This document shows positions 55,840 through 64,000 of a stretch of DNA of 64,000 nucleotides, piece after piece. The stretch is taken from positions 59,553,381 to 59,617,380 of the forward strand of contig OZ020611.1 in the NCBI GenBank assembly GCA_963971575.1. Reading direction: 5' to 3'. The position numbers were made by a program, and so were the translations under genes. The notes below the pieces were generated by a model, which saw only the letters and a program-made list of their open reading frames with translations, was not told where the DNA came from and did no database searches. This stretch comes from Liopterus haemorrhoidalis. Its lineage: Eukaryota; Arthropoda; Insecta; Coleoptera; Dytiscidae. The first letter of the stretch is position 1; each line of letters opens with the position of its first letter.

Positions 55840-56570
55840 GTATAAGAAGTGTGAATTTTCACTCATTTCAGGGTTTTATAGGTATTTAATGAGTGTAAGA
55901 AGCCAACATAAAGCTAGATGTCTAAGAATATTTGGTTAAATGGCATAATTTTTTCATTTTCAGTATCGTATTATTCACTATTAACAGTGTTACAGTGTGT
56001 ACATTATTTGATTTATTAAGTATTTCATTACTATATATGATTTATTCCTTTTTGATGCCTTAAAAACAAAAAACGGAAATAATTCAAACAATATATTGAA
56101 TCACAACGTATAATAGTAGTCGGAACTTATTAAACACTACACACTATATAAATGAAATCGGTTCTCGGCTGTTAAACATTTTTTTAAAATATTTTTAATA
56201 TCAAAAAGACATACGCTACCTTAATAAAAAAGCCATAAATAAAAATAATTCATAAAACTGTAATATTTTCCGAAATCGAAATCTGATCATAGATTCCTAT
56301 CGAACGTTTCCGGTTTAGATCAATGTACATTACTTAGAATTTATTCAGATTTATAGTTCAACCCCGCAAAGGGGTTAAACTAAAATTTAAACTTTTTTTT
56401 TAATTTTATTTTTTTTATTTTTAACTAAATTTAAATTGGTAAATTTTAAAAAATTCTTAAAAAATACTTTAGATTAAAAAAGAACTGTTACGTAATTGTA
56501 AATATACAAACAGACATACATTTACATACGATGCGGCAAATTGTAGTTATAGCTTGATTCTACAAATACG
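55840..56570 (+). repeat. Repeat family X, copy 2
   Basis: It shares GTGAATTTTCAC, GTGTAAGAAGCCAACATAA and CGTTTCCGGTTTAGATCAAT in the same order as 17350-19690, without the two insertions, so it acts as a reference for the empty sites. The class is unknown and it is noncoding. Confidence 0.6.
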
Positions 56571-57051
56571 TTTGTAGCTATTTCGTTCTGTTATGAAAAC
56601 TACTTATTATTGTACTTAATAGTCTATTTTTGCAGGCATCTTTAATCTGTCGTAGTTTTAAATATAGGTGCTGGGGGTAAAATTGATTAAATTTTCATAA
56701 GGAACACGTGTACCGAGTGTCATTCCATTATCATCAAGTATAATATTTTTCAACGTAGATTCTAAACTATAAGCAAGCATGTTGAAAAAGCCTATTCTTG
56801 AAACATTTCTACACAAAACTATATAAATATAAAAGTTATTTGAAACCCACAAATATATTTACAAATATCAGAACTTTGTTGACTGATATCTATTATTAAG
56901 ATTTTGCGCGATAATATTTTTACAACAATTTTTTCTATAATTAAAAATATTCTATTAGATAGATAAAAATTCAGTGCAAAATTTGATGTATAAATTGTTA
57001 CTAATTTTATTGCAGATGGTTAAGTTGTATAAGAAATTTATAATCTCTTGA
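56571..57051. other. No recognised gene
   Basis: AT-rich. A good acceptor-like site (TACTAATTTTATTGCAG, to 57015) precedes a short ATG frame of 11 codons, too little to call. Confidence 0.35.
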
Positions 57052-57179
57052 GGCCGGTTTCTGAAAGCTTAGTTAACTATAACCAAATAGTTAGAATACG
57101 GTTGCTATGGTTCCTTATGGAATAGTTATATTGTAAGCGTAGTTGACCTTAGCTTTACTATGCTTTCAGTAACCGGCCC
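57052..57179. mobile_element. Short Harbinger-type MITE (128 bp)
   Basis: GGCCGGTTTCTGAAAGCTTA at the left and (inverted) GGGCCGGTTACTGAAAGC at the right, with TTGA on each side. It shares ends and TTAACTA blocks with the element at 27803-29963, its likely source of transposase. Confidence 0.75.
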
Positions 57180-57339
57180 TTGATGTTATTCGTTCCGTTA
57201 AATCACTATTCGTTCTCGACACTTACTAGATATTACCAAAGATTATTTTTTTAATATTTGCTACTACTCGACGCATGAGTTGGCCAAACCTCATAAACAG
57301 AGCGCCTTTCGAAATATGCATGCAAACATTTTATGATCT

Positions 57340-57657
57340 CTAAGATAGCGGCTGGTATACCACAAGATTCCATTATCGGACCTACTCTATTTTCGATCTA
57401 TATAATCGACTTTCCTCGTGTAAAAAATGTCAATTACTTTTTGTATGCCGATGATACTGCTAACTTTGCACAATCATGGAGAATAGACACGATCATAAAT
57501 AGACTGCAGTAAGCTACAAAAAAGATGATCAACTACATGAAACGTTGGAAAATAAAAATAAATGAATCTAAAACAGAAACAATTTTTTTCACCAAAAAAC
57601 GACCGCAAATATCACAGAATATTAAAATACAAGGAGTGGAAATAGAGTGGTCGCCCG
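57340..57657 (+). pseudogene. Jockey-like LINE, RT part (left of the copia insertion)
   Basis: The frame reads GIPQDSIIGPTLFSIYIIDF (RT motif B), YFLYADDTANFAQSW (motif C, YADD intact), MKRWKIKINESKTETIFFTK and IKIQGVEIEWSP, with one internal stop. The sentence continues after the copia element: VVKYLGVHLDQRLNF at about 61715. The element is 5'-truncated. Confidence 0.85.
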
Positions 57658-57890
57658 TGTTGATTATGTTAAAAATTAAATAAGGTGGCTTAGTAATAAT
57701 AGAAGAGACATTATTTTGAATATGGCAGATTACTGATATAGATTTTTTATGTTGTAATATGAATTAAAATAAACATTGTATTTTGACTAATAATATTTAT
57801 TTTACTTCTGTATATCCAATATATTGTTATGGGCCCAGGAGTCCAAAATATTTTGTTCTAAAATCTTCTAGTTTTACAATTAAGCTAAAG

Positions 57891-58755
57891 ATGATTGAAG
57901 CAAATGGAACACAAATAATAGAAAAATTGGATAGAAGTAATTTCTGGATATGGAGATACAAAGTAAGATTGTATTTAGAAGCAAAAGATTTGTGGAATGT
58001 AATTGTAGAGAATCCACCAGAAAACGAATCCACCAGAGAATGAAATAGATTGGATGAAAAAAGACAAAAGGGCAAGGTGAACTTCATAGTAAAGTATTTG
58101 AGCACAAACCAGACTTATTATGTATTGAACCAGAAAACTGCGAAAGGTATATGGAAAAAGCTGGAAGAAATGCACAAAGGAAAAGCAGTAGAAGAAAAAT
58201 TAAACATTAAAAGGATAATAAACAACATAAAATGGGCCGACGGAGATAATGCTGAATCCTATATAGAAAAAATTCAAAGTTTAATAGAAAGATTGCGTGC
58301 ATTGGAAGGTGATTGATGATATAGAAGCTGCGTCAATTGCAATTCAAGGCTTGCCTAAACAATATTCGAGAATTGCTACTAGTTTCAATATGAGCGACAT
58401 TTCTAAAATGTCACTATCGAAAGTCAAGTATGCATTATTGAAAGACGAAGAAATGATGAAAGAGGAATACAAAATAGATGAAACTGCTCACAGAACAAGA
58501 ATACATGCCAATAAAGACAGCTATCAGAAAACAAATTTTAACAGAAATTGCAATAATAAATGTTTCCGATGTAATGTTTATGGTCACATAGCAAGAAATT
58601 GTAAGACATATATTCAAAGTCATCAAAACAATACGTATAAGACCAATAAAAATTTCAATAAGGGAAAGGCAAACGTAAGTTCCGAGTATTGTAAGACGGT
58701 ATACGCATCAAGAAAAAATAAGAGCTCAGAGAAGATTTCAGAAAATAGTAACTAG
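57891..58755 (+). pseudogene. copia Gag
   Basis: ATG 57891 opens EKLDRSNFWIWRYKVRLYLE, the standard start of copia Gag. A 14-bp local duplication near 58020 (ATCCACCAGAAAACGA-type) shifts the frame. Pieces then continue with YYVLNQKTAKGIWKKLEEMH, LNIKRIINNIKWADGDNAES and, in another frame, IAIQGLPKQYSRIATSFNMS. A zinc knuckle CFRCNVYGHIARNC is at about 58561. Three frame changes prevent expression. Gag forms the virus-like particle. Confidence 0.85.
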
Positions 58756-59566
58756 ATAATAAATTCTGCAGCTATTAGCCATATGACAGGGAAGAAAGAA
58801 ATATTACAAAACTATAGAACAGAAACAGAAAGAAGCATAGAACTAGCAGATGGAAGCATAAAATGTTCAAACAGTGTTGGTAAAATAAAATTTAAGGTAG
58901 GAGGCAAAACAGATGTAAATACTTTTGTAGCAACAGAAGTTTTATTAGTTCCTGGTTAATTTACTGTCAGTAAGAAAATTGAAAAATAATGGTATGTGAA
59001 TCATGTTCTACAAAGATTTGTGCGAAGGGTATAATGATAGAAATGGTGAATTGATATTAAATGCTGAAAATCGAAATGGGTTATATATATTAAATACAAA
59101 AATAATTCGTAATTATGAGAATGTAAGTAGAATTATGGATGAAAATACAATGCTCTGGCATAGAAGATTAGCTCACGCAAATTTAAATTTAATGAAAAAA
59201 ATTAAAGAACATATGTCAGTTCGAAATGTTGACAGATAATGATATATGTGAAGAATGCATAAAAGGAAAGCATTCAATAAGATTATTTAAATCGATAAAT
59301 AAGAAACAAAGTTCAGGAATATTAGACCTTATACATGTTAATTTATGTAGGCCAATTCATGTAAAATCCCTCGGAGGAAGCAGATATATGTTGACAATTG
59401 TAGACGATTTTAGTAGAATTTTTTTTTGGATTCTTCATGACTAATAAATACGAAACAGCAAATTACTTAATTAAATTTATAACTGAAAGCGAGAGAGAAA
59501 CTGGAAGAAAACTTAAAAGAGTTAGATCAGACAATGGAGGTGAGTTTATTAATCATAAGTTTTATA
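58755..59566 (+). pseudogene. copia protease and integrase remnant
   Basis: The protease site reads IINSAAISHMTG where copia-type proteases have IIDSGA; the catalytic Asp is Asn and the preceding Trp codon is a stop. Downstream come LLVPG, the GAG-pre-integrase block LWHRRLAHANLNLMKKI (about 59155), CEECIKGKHSI (zinc-binding part), LDLIHVNLCRPIHVKSLGGS and MLTIVDDFSR (first Asp area), and SDNGGEFINHKF (second catalytic Asp). The copy is cut at about 59566 by Harbinger sequence, so the last catalytic Glu and the RT are lost. Confidence 0.85.
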
Positions 59567-60272
59567 ATTATGTTCAACGCATCCTGCAGACAGAATAGAA
59601 ATGCAAAAACACTGAAAATTAAATACGAAGGTTTGTTTATATATTTATTTTTTTTAATTTGGTGTATTATTTCTTTCCCATCCCACTGGTCTTTATGATT
59701 TGGTCTAATACGAACTATGTATGGATGTTCTAAATAATCTACAATTTCTTCATCATCGTCTGCTAGCAAATCTTCAAAATCAGAATCCATGATTTCTTTC
59801 TTTAAAAATAAATGTAAATTATCTAAAAATATTCAACAATATTTTTTTTTTATTTCAGTGTAAATTAAAGTAGATTACTAAATTATTTTGAATTTATTTT
59901 GATATAAGTAATTACACAGTACAATAGTACACATAATGGAAACAGGTGTATGTAATATGTATATAAAATGTAGGTATGTCTAATATGTACATAATACCTG
60001 TTATATTATATATTTTACGTAAATATGCTTATATAATGTACATATATTTATCAATAAAATGTTTTTGACACCTATCTTTCATTTCAAAATCTGCCATTTT
60101 TATCCAATGGATAACATTTATCAGTACCTACACGGTTCGAATTATTTATCCTATAGATAACTTAGTTACTCTATAGATAAATAATTGGAAATACTCAAAA
60201 AAACGCTTATTCCCTTGATAGCAAATTATCCCATAGATAGTCAATTTTATCTATGGTTCGCAATACCGGGCC
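59567..60272. mobile_element. PIF/Harbinger element, left part lost
   Basis: This aligns with 16092-16846 of the complete element, including the right end CGCAATACCGGGCC followed by TTA. On the minus strand the transposase start MDSDFEDLLADDDEEIVDYL (from 59790) is present, then HPYIVRIRPNHKDQWDGKE before unrelated sequence. The left end is missing and the junction falls in the copia integrase gene. Confidence 0.75.
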
Positions 60273-60289
60273 TTAGTAAAATATAAGAG

Positions 60290-60612
60290 ACTAGGGGCCT
60301 CAGCCCGGCTATGCCGGGCTTGTCCCCCTACGTTGACAAAACTCGTCGTTTCGCGACTCGTTTTAATATGATAAGGCATTTTGCTGCACTTGTCGATTAT
60401 GAATATTTTGGCTGTCACGTGGTTATCGAAGTGACGCATCTCGGGCGCCCCCGCAGAACGTCCACGAAACGTCTGCAAAAATTATTATTATTATTATCAT
60501 TAGCCTATAACAAACAGGAAGTTCTGAGCAATTTAACGTTGAAATACTTTTCAAATTGGTGACACCCCGGTGAGAGTGTCGTGGCACCCCGGGTGAGAAA
60601 CACTCATATAGC
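60290..60612 (-). mobile_element. hAT end fragment
   Basis: On the minus strand AGTGTTTCTCACCCGGGGTG (from about 60608) is close to the CAGTGTTTCTCAACC-type hAT terminus, and GTGCCACGACACTC-like motifs follow. GC-rich patches (CCCGGCTATGCCGGGC, about 60305) and a (TTA)n run lie further in. No opposite end or duplication was found. Confidence 0.45.
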
Positions 60613-61594
60613 CAATAACACTCGGGAAGTTCTAATCTATACATACAATGTTCAAAGGATTATCCAAATCGGTTAATTAATTTCCGTTTGTACCATTTAA
60701 ACGTAACAATAATATTTTATTTCACTATAAAGAATACATGGATTCTGAATAAAATAGAAAATAATTAATAAAATTGTTAAATATTATTGCATAGGATTCA
60801 CTATTAATTATGTCACTTGGAAATTTAGAAAAACTTTTGAGTAACACTTATAAATGTGAAATTTGCAGATTTTCGTTGTAATAATATATTCGTTGTAGTA
60901 ATATGTTACGTTATTAAATTTAGTATTTTGTTTAACTATATAAAAAGGTATTTATAATTTTAAATTTTTTTGTAAATATATTATAGTCGATTTTAATTTA
61001 TATAATCACTAAAATTTCACCTATACTTGTTATAATTCAGTAATATGAAGGAATTGCCCCCTAAATTTGAACTGCGGTAGTTGTTTCGTTGTTCGAAAGA
61101 GGCGCTGATGAATATTTTCATTATAATTTTTAAGTTTGTTTGAAATACGTCTTAAAATTAGCATTTTTAATGCAAAAAAAACAGCGGAAGACCTTCATGA
61201 TGATAAAAAAACACTTTCATCCTATAGTAATCACTTATATAAAGAAATAATATATTAAAATGACATCTGGGTATTTAATACTTCAAGATTTAATACAATT
61301 AAAATTACGTGATTACTAAATATCGAATATTATTCTGTCTTATCTATCCTCCTAATACATTGTACTTTATACTTTCGTTAATATAGTTAGTAAAATAGTT
61401 AATAACGTACAGTTTCCAGAATTAAAGTAACAAAACTGCTTAACAGATATATCCTCACCCTGAACACTTATTTGAACGTATTCTACAGATAGGTTTAACA
61501 TTTAAAAACTTCGAACGACCCTTAAAATATATTTTGATAACTCAAAACTGATTCTTACTTTCTTAATTCTTACTTTCTTTTCCGTTTAAAAGAT
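60613..61594. other. No recognised gene; AT-rich
   Basis: Low-complexity DNA inside the span of the copia element, between the hAT fragment and the 3' LTR-like segment. Confidence 0.4.
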
Positions 61595-61710
61595 ATTATT
61601 TTGAATATGACAGATTACTGTTATAGATTTTTTATGTTGTAATATGAACTAAAATAAAGATTGTATTTTGACTAATAATATTTATTTTACTTCGGTACAT
61701 CCAATAGCTC

Positions 61711-62404
61711 GTAGTGAAGTACCTAGGTGTGCACCTAGACCAGAGGTTGAACTTCACAGTACATTGCAAGAAGATAAACTGGGAATCCTTTATACTCTAT
61801 TAAATAAAAAATCGAAGTTAAGTCAGAAAAACAAGATCCTCCTATATAAAGTTGTAGTAAGACCAACATGCATGTACGCCTATCCAGCTTGGAGCAACAC
61901 TTCGAAACTCAACATCGAAAAATTACAAGTCATTCAAAATAAGTACCTTTGATTAGCCGGAGACTTCTCTAAATATAAACGGATCAGCAAAATGCACGAA
62001 GAACTGAAAATAGAATTAATAAAAGACTCTATGTTAAAAACAACGGAAAATTTCTTTGCAAAATGCCCATTCAGTGATTCTTCAATAATACGTGAGATCG
62101 AAAACTTAAAAATCGATACCTTACTCTTTAAAAAATATAAACATAAAGTAACGAAACAAATTCTGTTTAATTCGTAAGTTAAGTGAAGTGATACCAACTG
62201 ATTATCCCAAATGCCTAGTAGGTTTTTAACATTTTTTCCCTACAAATTATATTCCAGCGAACTATATATTTATTAATGCAATAATGTTTAAATTGAATTA
62301 GTTTAAGTTGTAAAAATAATTTTGTTTTGTTTTCGATCATTAATTATATATGATATCTAGTTGTAAGCAAATTAAAGCAATAAAAGTATTATTATTATTA
62401 TTAT
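61711..62404 (+). pseudogene. Jockey-like LINE, C-terminal part and (TTA)n tail
   Basis: This continues 57340-57657: VVKYLGVHLDQRLNFTVHC, LLNKKSKLSQKNKILLYKVV, RPTCMYAYPAWSNTSKLNIE and QVIQNKYL, then MHEELKIELIKDSMLKTTEN in a shifted frame. The ORF ends at about 62177. A 3' UTR follows with AATAAAAGTA and a (TTA)n tail (62390-62404), which is also the insertion site of the Dong-type element. Confidence 0.8.
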
Positions 62405-64000
62405 GGGGTTTGTCAGGTCTTGACAAGCGTCCACTAATCTCAAACCTCAGCAACCTTTTCAGCCGCGTCATACTAGAGACTAGTGGAGCTAAATACACAC
62501 GACTGCATCCCAAACCCTGGCGATATGCAGCCGCGGAAATTACGCCAGATCCAGTGCCCGCACAATGCGGAGCGACCCGAGCAGCACTGCTTTCTGCATC
62601 CTGCAGATCAAAGAGTTGGCAGAAGATCTGCAGACGGGAATGGACTCGATTTCCCTTCGATAGGAGGCTTTCATGCCACCCAAAACACCAACTATCAGGA
62701 CTACAAGCTTAACTTTATACCTGGGATACAGCTTTCTAAGCTCGGACAAGAGGTCCATATATTTGGACCTCTTTTTCCTCCTCCTTGAGAGAGATATTCT
62801 TCTCAGCTGGACTTGAGAATTCGATCACAAACATCTGTTTGGCCTCGATATCCAGGAGGGTTATGTCCAGCCGGACAGTAGTGGCTGTCAGTAACCTCGA
62901 GATGGGGAAGGAGTAATTCCAAAAAACTCGGCACTTGGAATTTTCCACCACCGATTCTATGTCAGAAGGGACGTACGGTATAACCGGTATTTGGTCAATA
63001 CTATAGGCATGTCTAAGATGATAGTAGAGCACGCGGAGAGCAGCATTATGTCGAGACACGTAGCTCGACGCTGCAAGAGATGGACAAGCAGACAGAATGT
63101 GCATAATTGTTTCAGGATGGTGGTGGCACAACCTACAGAGTGTGGACTCCGCTATTTGGAATATGCGGGCCCTGTACGCCAAAGTATTTATAACACCATC
63201 CTGACACGCTAACACAAAACCTTCTGTTTCCGATCTCAAACTCGCAGACTTAAGAAACGAGAACGTGAGTTCGGTGGACAACTCTAGACTTTTAATATGT
63301 TTGAAGAACACAGAGTGCATACTTTTACTCATGTGTTCTTTTGTCAACATGTCTGTCTCGCCTCGTTTCACCGAACCAGTAACTCTGTTGTACTCCTCCC
63401 GAGAGAGTTGTACTGCAGCGTTTTCCCTGGCGGGACTCAAGTCTGTCAGGTTAAATCGCGTTGCTGCTCTTCGCGCTGCCTGGTAAAGAAACGCCCCTTT
63501 GCCACTAAATTCGTGCTCACTAACGAATTGTAATAGTGGGTCCTGACTTCTGAGGATACTGTTAACTATAACCAGGACGAGTCGATCGTGCAAACACTCC
63601 AGATTAAGTAATCCCCGACCCCCATTTTGACGAGGGAGGTAAATGCGCTGCACAGAAGATTTCGGGTGAAGACTTCGGTTGATGTTCATGATCTTTCTGG
63701 TTCTTCTGTCGAGATCCTTAAGATCATCAACATTCCATTTCATTACACCAAAAGTGTATGAAATTAATGGGACAGCAAGCATGTTTGTCGCAGCGATCTT
63801 GTTTTTGCCAGACAGACATGATCTCCATATCTGCCTAAGACGTGCCATGTACTTGCTGCGAAGGGCCTGCTTAATAAGAGTCCTGGACACCCCTCTCACT
63901 GATGCCTTGAAATGTGTAAGACCCTTCGGCATTAAGATGTTTTATAATGCTCCCATCAACCAATTGAACATCTTCACCATTTTCCAAACCTTTTCCTCTG
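62405..64000 (-). mobile_element. R4/Dong-type LINE, minus strand, runs off the window
   Basis: The 3' end (GGGG at 62405 on the plus strand) abuts (TTA)n, i.e. TAA repeats on its own strand. It shares end sequence and coding region with 21593-22737. At least 1.6 kb is present; the 5' part lies beyond position 64000. Confidence 0.88.
62736..63932 (-). pseudogene. R4/Dong-type ORF, C-terminal part (thumb, zinc knuckle, endonuclease)
   Basis: A 398-codon frame. The start shown is only an internal ATG: upstream, in the next frame, GLENGEDVQLVDGSIIKHL continues to the window edge, so a frameshift lies near 63880-63900. Conserved parts are RSCLSGKNKIAATNMLAVPL, SYTFGVMKWNVDDLKDLDRR and YLPRQNGGRGLLNLE (after the RT), a CCHC knuckle CRLCHHHPETIMHILSAC (residue about 248), and a restriction-like nuclease core RLDITLLD...MFVIEFSSP (about 348-365). 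The usual PD of that core is LD here, while the other copy keeps PD. The polymerase active site is outside the window. Confidence 0.85.

Larger units (their letters stand above)
57658..61706 (+). mobile_element. copia-type LTR retrotransposon, degraded, inserted in a LINE
   Basis: A 5' LTR-like segment (57658-57823, starting TGTTGATTATG) shares about 110 bp with 61595-61706, both ending ATCCAATA; the 3' copy lacks the first part. Immediately after the 5' copy GTTATGGGCCCAG (57826-57838) is complementary to the anticodon region of initiator tRNA-Met, the primer site used by copia. GCCCG before and GCTCG after are a likely 5-bp duplication (4 of 5). Gag, protease and integrase relics lie inside; RT and RNase H are missing, replaced by a Harbinger fragment (59567-60272) and unrelated DNA. 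Confidence 0.82.

Noticed and set aside
56995..57050. Acceptor-like site followed by ATG and 11 codons
   Set aside because: The frame is too short, has no donor and lies directly against a MITE.
1..64000. CRISPR arrays, bacterial operons, riboswitches, origins
   Set aside because: Composition, introns, SINEs and TE families are eukaryotic; no regularly spaced short repeats with unique spacers were seen.

Overview
This window is AT-rich animal DNA, almost certainly from an insect. It reads as an intergenic or intronic stretch packed with transposable elements (TEs). No complete host gene, rRNA gene or functional tRNA gene was recognised. The insect inference rests on the mix: R4/Dong-type, I-clade, Jockey-like and RTE-like non-LTR retrotransposons; a copia element with an internal initiator-tRNA-Met primer site; mariner, Tc1-like, hAT and PIF/Harbinger DNA transposons; tRNA-derived SINEs; and candidate Helentron-like repeats. 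The sequence does not fix the species.

1-6.2 kb: a degenerate hAT-like repeat, fragments of a TA-flanked MITE family, a Tc1/mariner transposase relic, and a LINE 3' end followed by a TIR element that carries a complete Harbinger element. 6.2-7.8 kb: three 124-bp tandem repeats overlapped by a minus-strand ORF with a signal-peptide-like start, then another LINE fragment. 7.9-10.1 kb: two (GACA)n-containing elements in inverted orientation, one split by a SINE. 10.3-16.9 kb: TIR elements, an RTE-like LINE end, a TA-flanked MITE, an internally deleted Tc1-like element and a Harbinger element. 17.4-19.7 kb: one repeat split by a hAT element and a MITE.

20-27 kb: an RTE-like LINE end, a Dong-type element inside a (TAA)n tract, and a mariner relic split by a 3-kb ZMYM1-like hAT. 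27.2-33.2 kb: a LINE ORF1 fragment, a 2.2-kb Harbinger element with a spliced Myb/SANT-like gene, a tandem duplication, a mariner relic, a LINE and a short MITE. 34.5-42.5 kb: a LINE RNase H fragment, a Jockey fragment, then the best-preserved element: a 5650-bp I-clade LINE (36358-42007) with an intact 1231-codon ORF2 and a 13-bp target-site duplication. 42.4-48.1 kb: a SINE, a Penelope-like tail, a complete 405-bp MITE, and a direct repeat whose first unit holds a third (GACA)n element. 49-57 kb: LINE relics, a mariner end, and a second hAT with a SINE nested inside. 57-64 kb: a Jockey-like LINE split by a copia element that itself holds a truncated Harbinger element; the LINE ends in a (TTA)n tail that abuts a minus-strand Dong-type element running off the window.

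The elements do not form a pathway. They record successive insertions, and many nests are datable because target-site duplications or paralogous empty sites survive. The few hints of host genes are single candidate exons at 1757-1793 (minus) and 11333-11577 (plus).
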